Below, piece by piece: positions 53,682 to 60,999 of a stretch of DNA of 64,000 nt (position 1 is its first letter; each line of letters starts with the position of its first letter). The notes under the pieces were generated by a model. It was not told where the DNA came from, did not search any database, and saw nothing but the letters and a program-made list of their open reading frames with translations. The position numbers were made by a program, and so were the translations under genes. The stretch is from contig DATKST010000125.1 of the NCBI GenBank assembly GCA_035531475.1, positions 25,053-89,052 on the forward strand. Reading direction: 5' to 3'. The DNA is from CALCEB01 sp035531475. Its GTDB lineage: Bacteria; Acidobacteriota; Terriglobia; UBA7540.

Positions 53682-53770
53682 TGGTGGACAGGGGAGGATT
53701 CGAACCTCCGTAGACCGCATGGGCCGGCAGATTTACAGTCTGCTGCTTTTGACCGCTCAGCCACCTGTCC
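53682..53770 (-). tRNA. tRNA-Tyr (anticodon GUA)
   Basis: Acceptor GGACAGG/CCTGTCC, anticodon loop CTGTAAA and a long variable arm (CCCATGCGGTCTACGG region), typical of a class II tRNA. The CCA end is encoded. Confidence 0.95.
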
Positions 53771-53789
53771 ACGCCATTGCCGGCTCGTC

Positions 53790-53865
53790 TGGAGCTGGCG
53801 AAGGGATTTGAACCCCCGACCCTCTGATTACAAATCAGATGCTCTACCAACTGAGCTACGCCAGC
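53790..53865 (-). tRNA. tRNA-Thr (anticodon UGU)
   Basis: Acceptor GCTGGCG/CGCCAGC, anticodon loop TTTGTAA, T-arm GGGGGTTCAAATCCC. The CCA end is encoded. First of four tRNAs in the order Thr-Tyr-Gly-Thr, which precede tuf in E. coli and many other bacteria. Confidence 0.95.
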
Positions 53866-53880
53866 CGCCGCAAACTTCTA

Positions 53881-53909
53881 ATTATAATAATGCGATTTTG
53901 AAAACGCAA
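53881..53909 (-). promoter_or_regulatory. Promoter of the four-tRNA cluster
   Basis: On the minus strand TATAAT (53881-53886) is preceded by TTGCGT (53904-53909) with a 17-base spacer. Transcription would start a few bases before tRNA-Thr(UGU). Confidence 0.6.
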
Positions 53910-53935
53910 GCGGCAAAAATTTGCGGGAGTGACGC

Positions 53936-54103
53936 AGTTTGAAGTTTTGTGACATTGTTCGCCACCGTCATCCCCGCGAAGGCGGGGATCCATGCTCCGG
54001 ACAATCCCTTTTTCTGCACGAGTTCGGAATGCCACTGCGATATTCGGAGTGGCATTCCCGCTTTCGCGGGAATGACGATGAAGGAACAAATTGAGTCACT
54101 ACC
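53936..54103. mobile_element. Family B MITE-like element, 168 bp, with perfect 9-bp target duplication
   Basis: The left end ggagtgacgcagtttgaagt and the right end gagtcactacc are inverted matches, and the interior matches the copy at 32051-32228 in reverse orientation. The nine bases aaatttgcg occur unchanged on both sides (53927-53935 and 54104-54112). It sits directly upstream of the tRNA cluster promoter. Confidence 0.85.
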
Positions 54104-54158
54104 AAATTTGCGCTGCCAATCGGCCTCAGATCCATTCTCAATGGTGGGTTGCGGCAGA

Positions 54159-54644
54159 TCAATGCTGCGTTCGCCCCTGACAAATATCCAAAGCGTGGGG
54201 CAGAAGGTCCAGGATACTTTCCAGCGATTGCCGGGCGCCACGCTCGCTGCCGGGAAGGTTCACAATCAGCTTGCCCTTGCGCACGCCGCATAGGACGCGG
54301 GAAAGCGCCGCCCGGCGGTTTTCCTTAACGCCCTCGGAGCGCATCAACTCCGCAAGCCCGATCACTTCCTTCTCAATCACCTGCCGCGTGGCTTCCGGCG
54401 TCACATCTCGCGGGCTCAGTCCGGTGCCGCCGCTCGTGAAAATGGCGTCGCAATCCTCTGCGTCGGTCCAGGCAAGCAATTGGTCGCGGATGGCAGCCAA
54501 ATCATCGGGAAGGATATCCAGGGACGCCACCCACCAGCCCTTTTGCTCAAGAATTTCGCGGATGGCCGGGCCGGACGTGTCCTGCCGCGCGCCGCTGGCG
54601 CAGCCATCACTCAAGACCAGAATCCGGGCGCGAAGTTGGCTCAT
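54159..54644 (-). CDS. mogA: Molybdopterin adenylyltransferase / MoaB-MogA family
   Basis: A 161-residue cytoplasmic enzyme that adenylylates molybdopterin before metal insertion. The family motif AIFTSGGTGLSPRDVTPEAT (20 shown) and the early ILVLSDGCASGARQDTSGP are clear. Later LIVNLPGSERGARQSLE is also typical. Its ATG overlaps the moaC stop (ATGA), so it is coupled to moaC. MogA and MoaB have the same fold and cannot be separated with certainty. Confidence 0.9.
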   Translation of the reverse strand: MSQLRARILVLSDGCASGARQDTSGPAIREILEQKGWWVASLDILPDDLAAIRDQLLAWTDAEDCDAIFTSGGTGLSPRDVTPEATRQVIEKEVIGLAELMRSEGVKENRRAALSRVLCGVRKGKLIVNLPGSERGARQSLESILDLLPHALDICQGRTQH

Positions 54645-55141
54645 GGGCGCGACTTCAACCTCTTGGGTTGCGGATTGCGGCGATACAAGCCGCTCTTTCC
54701 GCCGCTCTTCTCATCGAGGGCCAAGCCGGTGATTTCAATCCCGTGGTCAATCGCCTTTGACATATCGTAGACCGTAAGCGCAGCAACGGCAGCGGCGGTG
54801 AGCGCCTCCATCTCAACGCCGGTCTGTCCTGTGCTCCGCACCACGGATTCAATCTTGACGCCCGCGCTGCAAAACCGCGCGCGCACGTCAATGTGGGTCA
54901 GAAAGAGCGGATGGCAAAGGGGGATCAACTCCGATGTCTTTTTGGCGGCGGCGATGCCGGCAATACGTGCGATCTCGAGCGGGTTTCCTTTGGCTGGATG
55001 GCGCCGGACGGCGCGGATCGTGGCAGAGCGCATCTTGACGAGGACGCTGGCGCGCGCCTCGCGAGCCGTTTCGAGTTTGGCGGAAACGTCTACCATCCGC
55101 ATTTGCCCGGTTTGATCGTAGTGGGTCAGCTTTCGAGGCAC
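54641..55141 (-). CDS. moaC: Cyclic pyranopterin monophosphate synthase MoaC
   Basis: A 166-residue enzyme of the first step of molybdenum cofactor synthesis. The conserved run MVDVSAKLETAREA, then AAKKTSELIPLCHPL and the late TGVEMEALTAAAVAALTVYD (20 shown) identify it; AIDHGIEITGLALDEKSGGK (20 shown) is near the C-terminus. moeA lies upstream on the same strand with a 126-base gap holding a repeat; mogA overlaps downstream. Confidence 0.95.
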   Translation of the reverse strand: MPRKLTHYDQTGQMRMVDVSAKLETAREARASVLVKMRSATIRAVRRHPAKGNPLEIARIAGIAAAKKTSELIPLCHPLFLTHIDVRARFCSAGVKIESVVRSTGQTGVEMEALTAAAVAALTVYDMSKAIDHGIEITGLALDEKSGGKSGLYRRNPQPKRLKSRP

Positions 55142-55197
55142 GAAGAGCGCACCTTCCTCTGCTTTCGGGCTGGCGATTCAACAATACCGCAGCAGCC

Positions 55198-55253
55198 TGT
55201 AGGGGCGACCCTCGTGGTCGCCCCCGGCTGGCACAAAGCCCGCCCCTATAGCG
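55198..55253. repeat. Family C palindromic repeat
   Basis: taggggcgaccctcgtggtc and its inverse gcccgcccctata enclose a short centre. It lies in the moeA-moaC gap and matches repeats at 993 and 13799. Confidence 0.6.
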
Positions 55254-55267
55254 CCAGTGCATGCAAC

Positions 55268-56494
55268 TTAAGCGGGTTCCCTGGGCATCACGTCCACCCA
55301 ATCGCCTGCGGCCAGCGCCGTCTGCCCAGGATGAAGCACCAGGAAGCAATTCGCCGCCGCCACGCCCATCAAGTCGCCCGATCCTTGCCATGCAACAAGC
55401 TCAACCGCGGGGTCGGAACCCTCGCGGCACAGTGATGGAAAGACCCGGGCCGGCATGAAAGCCGTCAGAGCGGCCTTGTGCTTCACAGCGCGCGCGAGCC
55501 GCGCCCGCAAGAACAGCCGTTCGGTGAATTCTCCGCCGCCCAGGACACGAATGACGGGCCGCGCGAAGAGGGAGCAAGTGACGTAGGTGGAGACGGGGTT
55601 GCCGGGCAGTCCGAAAAAAAGTTTGTTGTGAACGGCTCCGAACACCAGCGGCCGGCCCGGCCGGAGATCGACTCCGTCAAAGAAAAATTCCCCGCCCAGC
55701 TCCTTCAGGACGCCTTCAACCAAATCGTGTTTGCCCGCGGAAACACCGCCGCTGGTCAGGAGCATATCCGCTTCCAATCCCTCTTGAAGCAGCCTGCGAA
55801 GATGCTCAGGATCGTCTCGCGCAATGTCCAGCGCCACCGGCTTGCCCCCTGCCGAGGCGACTTCAGCCGCCAGAATTGTTGCATTGCTGTTGCGCACCTG
55901 GAACCATTCCGGCTTTCCGGAAATGGGGACCACTTCATCGCCGGTCGAAAGGATTGCCACAGTGGGTTGACGATAAACCCGGACTTTGGTCATGCCGATT
56001 GAAGCGAGAATGCCGATTTCACCCACTCCAATCAGCCGTCCCGCGGCAAGAACCGGACGGTTGGCGCGGGCTTCGCTCGCCTGCTGTACCACATTCTCCG
56101 ATGGGCCCACGCTGCGCAGGATACGAACGCTCGATCCCACGGTTTCCGTGTGCTCCACCATCACCACGGCATCAGCGCCACGCGGCAGCGGCGCGCCCGT
56201 CATAATGGAGACGCACTGGCGGGGATGAACCTCCCCGGCAAAGAAGCTGCCGGCGCGAATCTCGCCGAGGACAGTAAGTTCAACAGGGACTGTTGCCACA
56301 TCAGAGGAGCGAACCGCAAATCCATCCCGCATGGAACGGTTGAAGGGCGGGTAGTCCCGGTCGGCGCGAGCCTCCTCCGCCAGGATTCGGCCCAGGGCCT
56401 GGTCCAATGGCAAAGCCTCGATAGATAAAACCGGCTTGAATGCCGCGGCCTTTTCCCGGACGGCGGCCACGGCGTTTTCAAAGCTGAGAGTCAT
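55268..56494 (-). CDS. moeA: Molybdopterin molybdotransferase MoeA
   Basis: A 408-residue enzyme inserting molybdate into adenylylated molybdopterin. DRDYPPFNRSMRDGFAVRS (19 shown) near residue 45 is the family hallmark, followed by IMTGAPLPRGADAVVMVEHT (20 shown), STGDEVVPI, TSGGVSAGKHD and LPGNPVSTYVT. Four-domain architecture and length are normal. It begins the moeA-moaC-mogA operon. Together with mobA at 25.3 kb it indicates a molybdoenzyme-using organism. Confidence 0.94.
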   Translation of the reverse strand: MTLSFENAVAAVREKAAAFKPVLSIEALPLDQALGRILAEEARADRDYPPFNRSMRDGFAVRSSDVATVPVELTVLGEIRAGSFFAGEVHPRQCVSIMTGAPLPRGADAVVMVEHTETVGSSVRILRSVGPSENVVQQASEARANRPVLAAGRLIGVGEIGILASIGMTKVRVYRQPTVAILSTGDEVVPISGKPEWFQVRNSNATILAAEVASAGGKPVALDIARDDPEHLRRLLQEGLEADMLLTSGGVSAGKHDLVEGVLKELGGEFFFDGVDLRPGRPLVFGAVHNKLFFGLPGNPVSTYVTCSLFARPVIRVLGGGEFTERLFLRARLARAVKHKAALTAFMPARVFPSLCREGSDPAVELVAWQGSGDLMGVAAANCFLVLHPGQTALAAGDWVDVMPREPA

Positions 56495-56670
56495 AATGGG
56501 CGCGCTGCCTGACCAATCTCAACGGTAAAGAGCAAGGCAAGCGTTGACCTTGAGGGCCTGCGAACCTGGCTGCATATGGATTCCCACTTCCGCGGGAATG
56601 ACGGTACCCGTGGCCGCACTGCCGGCTGGGTCTCTGAACCTCCCAAGCCCAGCTCCTTCATGTTCCCGCA

Positions 56671-57210
56671 TTACTTCACCCGGTGCGACGATCCTGATCC
56701 CATCAATTTCCAAGGCGCACCGTCAACGGAATATTCGGTCTTGTATGTAACGGTGGTGGGCGAAGTGAACACGTTGATGGTACGAATTCGCACGTGTTTT
56801 CTGGAGCCGGTAAACTCACTCAGATAGGTCCAGCGGTTCCCCTCAATGGTCAACTTGGGCGAGCGAACGTTGCCGCTGTTCCGTGACAACCCGAAGAAAT
56901 GATAAGCGTGGTCCTTTTGGTTGTAGGTGTAAATGCTGAGGTCGTTCGACGCTCCTGCTGGACTGTGAGTCTTCTGGTCGCAAACCAGGAAGCCGTGGTT
57001 GGGCGACCAATTGCAGTTGGTTTCGCCGCCCGCATCTCCCGCCTTACCAAAGGGCGAATCCAGGATTTTGCCCTGGCCGGTCCACTGGCCCCAATAAGCG
57101 CTCAGGGCGCTGAGCGGTGATGCTGGAGTTGCCGTGCCGCCCACTGCGGCCAGTCCTGGAAGCGATAGCATCAAAGCAGCCAGGCCAGTAAGAAGCAGTG
57201 GTTTCTTCAT
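56671..57210 (-). CDS. Secreted protein of unknown function, 179 aa
   Basis: A signal peptide (hydrophobic core LLLTGLAALMLSLPGLA) precedes a soluble domain with several Trp and aromatic residues (LSALSAYWGQWTGQGKIL, NWSPNHGFLVCDQKTHS, TYNQKDHAYHFFGLSR). The pattern resembles DUF1579-like lipocalin-type secreted proteins, in which a W-x-G-x-W start is followed by beta strands; I hold this only as a possibility. ATG 57210 is preferred over 57222. It lies just after purA on the same strand and may be co-transcribed. Confidence 0.75.
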   Translation of the reverse strand: MKKPLLLTGLAALMLSLPGLAAVGGTATPASPLSALSAYWGQWTGQGKILDSPFGKAGDAGGETNCNWSPNHGFLVCDQKTHSPAGASNDLSIYTYNQKDHAYHFFGLSRNSGNVRSPKLTIEGNRWTYLSEFTGSRKHVRIRTINVFTSPTTVTYKTEYSVDGAPWKLMGSGSSHRVK

Positions 57211-57237
57211 CGCACCCTCCATATTGAATCGGTTCCA

Positions 57238-58572
57238 TCACCGGGCGGCCAGCCACCGCGCCGCGAACCGGGAATCTTCCCGCCACACGGTCTGGGAGCG
57301 CTCAGGACCGGTAGACACCATTGCAATCTCCACACCCAGTTGGTCCGAAATGAATTGGAGATAGTCACGGGCCTTGGCGGGCAACCGTTCGAAATGGTGT
57401 AGGCCGAAGGTGGGTTGCTGCCATCCCGGCAGCATCTGGTAGCGTACCTTGACCCGCTCCAGCACTTCGATCTCCGCAGGAAATTCGCTGAGTGCTTTGC
57501 CGTCCAGCTCGTATTCAATGCCCACCGGAATCTCTGCAAGGTGGTCGAGGATGTCAAGCTTGGTGATGATGAGAGCGGTCAAGCCGTTCAATTGCGAGGT
57601 GTAGCGCGCCGCCGGCACGTCAAACCAGCCCGTGCGCCGGGGCCGGCCCGTGACTGCGCCGTATTCGCTGCCGCGCTCGCGCAACTGATCGCCCTCCGGC
57701 TCCATCGCTTCGGTAGGAAATGGGCCGCTGCCCACGCGCGTCGCATAGGCTTTGGAAACGCCGACCACTCCGCCGATTCGCGTCGGACCCACACCGGTTC
57801 CCGTGCAGGCCCCGCCCGCGGCGGCGCTCGACGACGTGACAAAGGGATAAGTTCCGTGGTCCAGGTCCAGCAGCGTCCCCTGCGCGCCCTCAAACAGCAC
57901 GCGCCGGCCTTGATCCATCTGCCGGTTGAGCCAGGCGGAGACGTTCGAGAGGTAGGGGACGATCTGGCAACTGATATTCCAATATTCTTCAACTAACCTG
58001 CCAGTTTCCCCCGCAGTGCTAGTGGGCGAGGCGGCCTTGCCATCGCCAAGGATCTGGCGGTAGTGGGCCTCAAAGACTTCGTGATTGCGGAGGTCGCAAG
58101 CGCGCAGACCGCGGCGGCCCGCCTTATCTTCGTAAGTTGGCCCAATGCCTTTGGATGTGGTTCCGATCTTGGCAGCCCCGAGCGCCGCTTCGGCAGCCGC
58201 TTCGTGGGCGGGATGATGGGGAAGGATCAGGTGGGCACGGTCACTAATGAGCAGGCGGTCGCGGAAATCGGTACCGGCCTGGCCGATCGTTTCAAGCTCG
58301 CAGAGCAGCGCCTTGGGATCCAGCACCACGCCGTTGCCAATGACGGCGATTTTGCCGGGCCGCAAGATGCCGCTGGGAATGAGCTGCAGGATAAACTTCC
58401 GGCCGTCCACCACCACGGTGTGCCCGGCGTTGGCGCCACCCTGATAGCGTGCCACGATGTCAAAATGCTCGGCGAGGACATCCACCACTTTGCCCTTGCC
58501 CTCGTCTCCCCATTGCAGGCCGACGAGCACGCAGCCCTCCGGCTTCGTGGGATTCTGAGTTTGACTCATCAT
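57238..58572 (-). CDS. purA: Adenylosuccinate synthase
   Basis: A 444-residue enzyme converting IMP and aspartate to adenylosuccinate with GTP. The N-terminal WGDEGKGKVVD is the GTP-binding loop, GGANAGHTVVV follows, and GTTSKGIGPTYEDKAGRRGL (20 shown) and TRIGGVVGVSKAYATRVGSG (20 shown) are hallmarks. The start is ATG 58572 or the adjacent one at 58569. Length and motifs are normal. The last residues run past the usual LPxxARxYL region by about 45, with RSQTVWREDSRF. Confidence 0.95.
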   Translation of the reverse strand: MMSQTQNPTKPEGCVLVGLQWGDEGKGKVVDVLAEHFDIVARYQGGANAGHTVVVDGRKFILQLIPSGILRPGKIAVIGNGVVLDPKALLCELETIGQAGTDFRDRLLISDRAHLILPHHPAHEAAAEAALGAAKIGTTSKGIGPTYEDKAGRRGLRACDLRNHEVFEAHYRQILGDGKAASPTSTAGETGRLVEEYWNISCQIVPYLSNVSAWLNRQMDQGRRVLFEGAQGTLLDLDHGTYPFVTSSSAAAGGACTGTGVGPTRIGGVVGVSKAYATRVGSGPFPTEAMEPEGDQLRERGSEYGAVTGRPRRTGWFDVPAARYTSQLNGLTALIITKLDILDHLAEIPVGIEYELDGKALSEFPAEIEVLERVKVRYQMLPGWQQPTFGLHHFERLPAKARDYLQFISDQLGVEIAMVSTGPERSQTVWREDSRFAARWLAAR

Positions 58573-58804
58573 CCGCGCTCCTCTGTTCCGGGGCAGAAAC
58601 CCCCGGTGAGGTCCCTCCGGCGATTAAGCACTGGGACACCCAGGCTATTCTGACATCACAGGTGGGAATTGAAAAGATTTGAAATTCATCGGGGAAGCGG
58701 CCGGCCTGACGACAAAGAAGAAGAGTCGCCGTTGGGCGCCAGCCGCAGGGCCGGACAAGGGCGCGCCGGGCTGGGCTGAAAAATCGCCGCTGCGCACCCC
58801 TACT

Positions 58805-59119
58805 TTAGACATGTTTTTCCACCATCTTTGCAATGTTATCTTTTGAAGTGGCGCCGACAATTTGCTCGCGAACTTGTCCGTCCTTGAAGAGCAGAAGGGT
58901 GGGAATGCCACGGATATTGTAACGGCCGGCGATCCCCTGATTGTCGTCTACGTTCACCTTAACGACCAACGCCTTTCCTGCAAACTGTTCGGCAACGGCC
59001 TCAACGGCTGGAGCGATCATCCGGCAGGGGGCGCACCACGGCGCCCAAAAATCCACCAGCACGGGCTGCGCTGATTTCAATACTTGATTGTCGAAATCCT
59101 GGTCCGTTACCTCGACCAT
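58805..59119 (-). CDS. trxA: Thioredoxin
   Basis: A 104-residue thioredoxin with the redox site WCAPC (in VDFWAPWCAPCRMIAP) in place of the usual WCGPC. The cis-proline segment GIPTLLLFKDG and the start EVTDQDFDNQVLKS are typical. It acts as a general cytoplasmic disulfide reductant. The Gly-to-Ala change between the cysteines occurs in some family members and may shift redox potential. The gene stands alone. Confidence 0.93.
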   Translation of the reverse strand: MVEVTDQDFDNQVLKSAQPVLVDFWAPWCAPCRMIAPAVEAVAEQFAGKALVVKVNVDDNQGIAGRYNIRGIPTLLLFKDGQVREQIVGATSKDNIAKMVEKHV

Positions 59120-59509
59120 ATTGTTTCCTCGCTTTCTTGTTCCCCAATGGGAGTATTAGAACATTTGAACGCTGGTGGGGCGCCCGCGAACTAGCTGGAC
59201 AGCGCCCCCGGCAAGCCCCAATACTGTTCACTTAAGGCAAGCCTCATGATCTTGATGTCAGAGGCGTCGCGTGACCCCTCACCCCGGCCCTCTCCCCGCA
59301 GGCGGGGAGAGGGGGAACCGCACAGCGGTGGGTGAGGGGCTCTGGTCCAACCGTGTGCGATATTCTCGACCGGACCTTCAGTGAACAGCATTGCGTCTAG
59401 CTCGGATCCTGCCGGCAAATGCCGCCGGGACGGCACCGCGACATCGTCCGCTCAATTGCCGGACGCTCCACACGATACCTCAACCGCTTGAACCCAGTGC
59501 ATTGGATGC
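59120..59509. other. Spacer with a family A element
   Basis: Between trxA and glgA. Apart from the element at 59217-59392, the sequence 59393-59509 shows no gene. Confidence 0.5.
59217..59392. mobile_element. Family A MITE-like element, 176 bp
   Basis: The ends cccaatactgttcacttaagg and ccttcagtgaacagcatt are inverted matches, and the interior is nearly identical to the copy at 8277-8452. A clear target duplication was not found. Non-coding. Confidence 0.75.
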
Positions 59510-60985
59510 TCAGACAGCAGTTAAGGTTCGACCCCGTTCCTGAGCCAGCCTCTGATAGATTTTGGCATACTCCGCAGCAGACCGGGCCCACGAATAATCC
59601 TTGCTCATCCCTTCCTGGATCAATTGCCGCCACACGGCCGGGTCCTGGTAAGCCTTCAGGGCGCGCTCTAGAGTGGCCAGCAGCTCCGTGGGCGAATAAT
59701 CCCGAAACTTGAAGCCGGTCCCTGCAGCACCGTCAAAGTCCTGAATGGTATCGTCCAGGCCGCCCGTGGCCCGCACCACGGGCACGGTTCCATATTTCAG
59801 GCTGTAAATCTGATTCAGGCCACAAGGCTCGTAGCGCGAAGGCATCAGGAAAATGTCAGCCCCGGCTTCGATCTGGTGAGCCAGCTCATTGTCATAAGCC
59901 ACTCGCACCAGAAAGCGGCCGGGGAAGCGCTGGGCCAGCGACTGGAAAAGCGCCTCATATTTGGGTTCACCGGTTCCGAGCGCGACGATGTAAAGATCCA
60001 TCGCCATCAACTGCTCGGCGATTTCCGCAATCAGGTCAAATCCCTTCTGCGTTGCGAAGCGGGAGACGATGCCGATCACAGGACGGTCGAGGCTCGGCTG
60101 CTTGGCACCCATCTTCTCAAGCAGCGCCTGCTTGCACACGGATTTTCCGGTCAAGTCCACCGGCGAATAGGTCTTTGCGATCAACGGGTCCGTCGCAGGG
60201 TCCCACGCCGCGTAGTCCACGCCGTTCAAGATGCCTTGCACCCGGTTCGCGCTCTTCTGCAACACACCTTCCAATCCGAAGCCCAATTCCTCCGTTCTGA
60301 TCTCCTCGGCATATTTGCGGCTCACCGTAGTGATGAAGTCCGCGAAAACGATTCCGCCCTTCAGCAGATTCACTTGACCGAAGAACTCAAGCTGATCGGG
60401 ATTAAAAATGGATTGTGGAATGCCGGTCCGGTCGAGCACCTGCGGAGGGAATATCCCCTGGAAACCCAGATTGTGGATGGTCAACATCACGGAAGCATTC
60501 TGCAGCCGCGGATCATCCCGGTATTTAGTTCGCAAGAAGATGGGAGCGAACGACGTTTGCCAGTCGTGACAATGGAGGATGTCCGCCGGACTGCCCGGCA
60601 GCTTCAGGAATTCCAACGTGGCCAGGCAGAAGGCGGCAAAACGCTCCGGATTGTCCGGGTAATTCTTGCCGTCCTTGGTTTGATAGAGGCCGTCCCGGTC
60701 AAAATATTCGGGCATCTCAACCAGGTAGGTGGTTACTCCCTGCGTCTTGCCTCCGTCCTGGATCGAAGCAGACTTCAAGTCCCTTCCCACCGGAAAGGTG
60801 ACGTTTGAAGCCCCGGGCACGGGCCGGCCCGGCTGGGTCATGCGGTAGCGCGGAATGAAGACGTCCACTTGGTGGCCTTGCGCGGAAAGCGCCTGCGGCA
60901 GCGCACCCACCACGTCCGCCAAGCCCCCCGTCTTCGAGAAGGGCACGCACTCCGAAGCCATAAATACGACACGCACGCGAAGCAA
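59510..60985 (-). CDS. glgA: Glycogen synthase (GlgA, ADP-glucose type)
   Basis: A 491-residue GT5 glucosyltransferase. The N-terminal KTGGLADVVGALP is the ADP-glucose binding motif (about residue 19), ILHCHDWQTSFAP and LTIHNLGFQGIFPP follow, and the C-terminal lobe has SRFATQKGFDLI and MPSRYEPCGLNQIYSLKYGT (20 shown). It extends glycogen in the cytoplasm. The start is TTG 60985 or GTG 60976; the latter has a better distance from GGGGAG. The surface protein gene ends 14 bases upstream. Confidence 0.94.
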   Translation of the reverse strand: MLRVRVVFMASECVPFSKTGGLADVVGALPQALSAQGHQVDVFIPRYRMTQPGRPVPGASNVTFPVGRDLKSASIQDGGKTQGVTTYLVEMPEYFDRDGLYQTKDGKNYPDNPERFAAFCLATLEFLKLPGSPADILHCHDWQTSFAPIFLRTKYRDDPRLQNASVMLTIHNLGFQGIFPPQVLDRTGIPQSIFNPDQLEFFGQVNLLKGGIVFADFITTVSRKYAEEIRTEELGFGLEGVLQKSANRVQGILNGVDYAAWDPATDPLIAKTYSPVDLTGKSVCKQALLEKMGAKQPSLDRPVIGIVSRFATQKGFDLIAEIAEQLMAMDLYIVALGTGEPKYEALFQSLAQRFPGRFLVRVAYDNELAHQIEAGADIFLMPSRYEPCGLNQIYSLKYGTVPVVRATGGLDDTIQDFDGAAGTGFKFRDYSPTELLATLERALKAYQDPAVWRQLIQEGMSKDYSWARSAAEYAKIYQRLAQERGRTLTAV

Positions 60986-60999
60986 TCTCCCCGGCGCTT

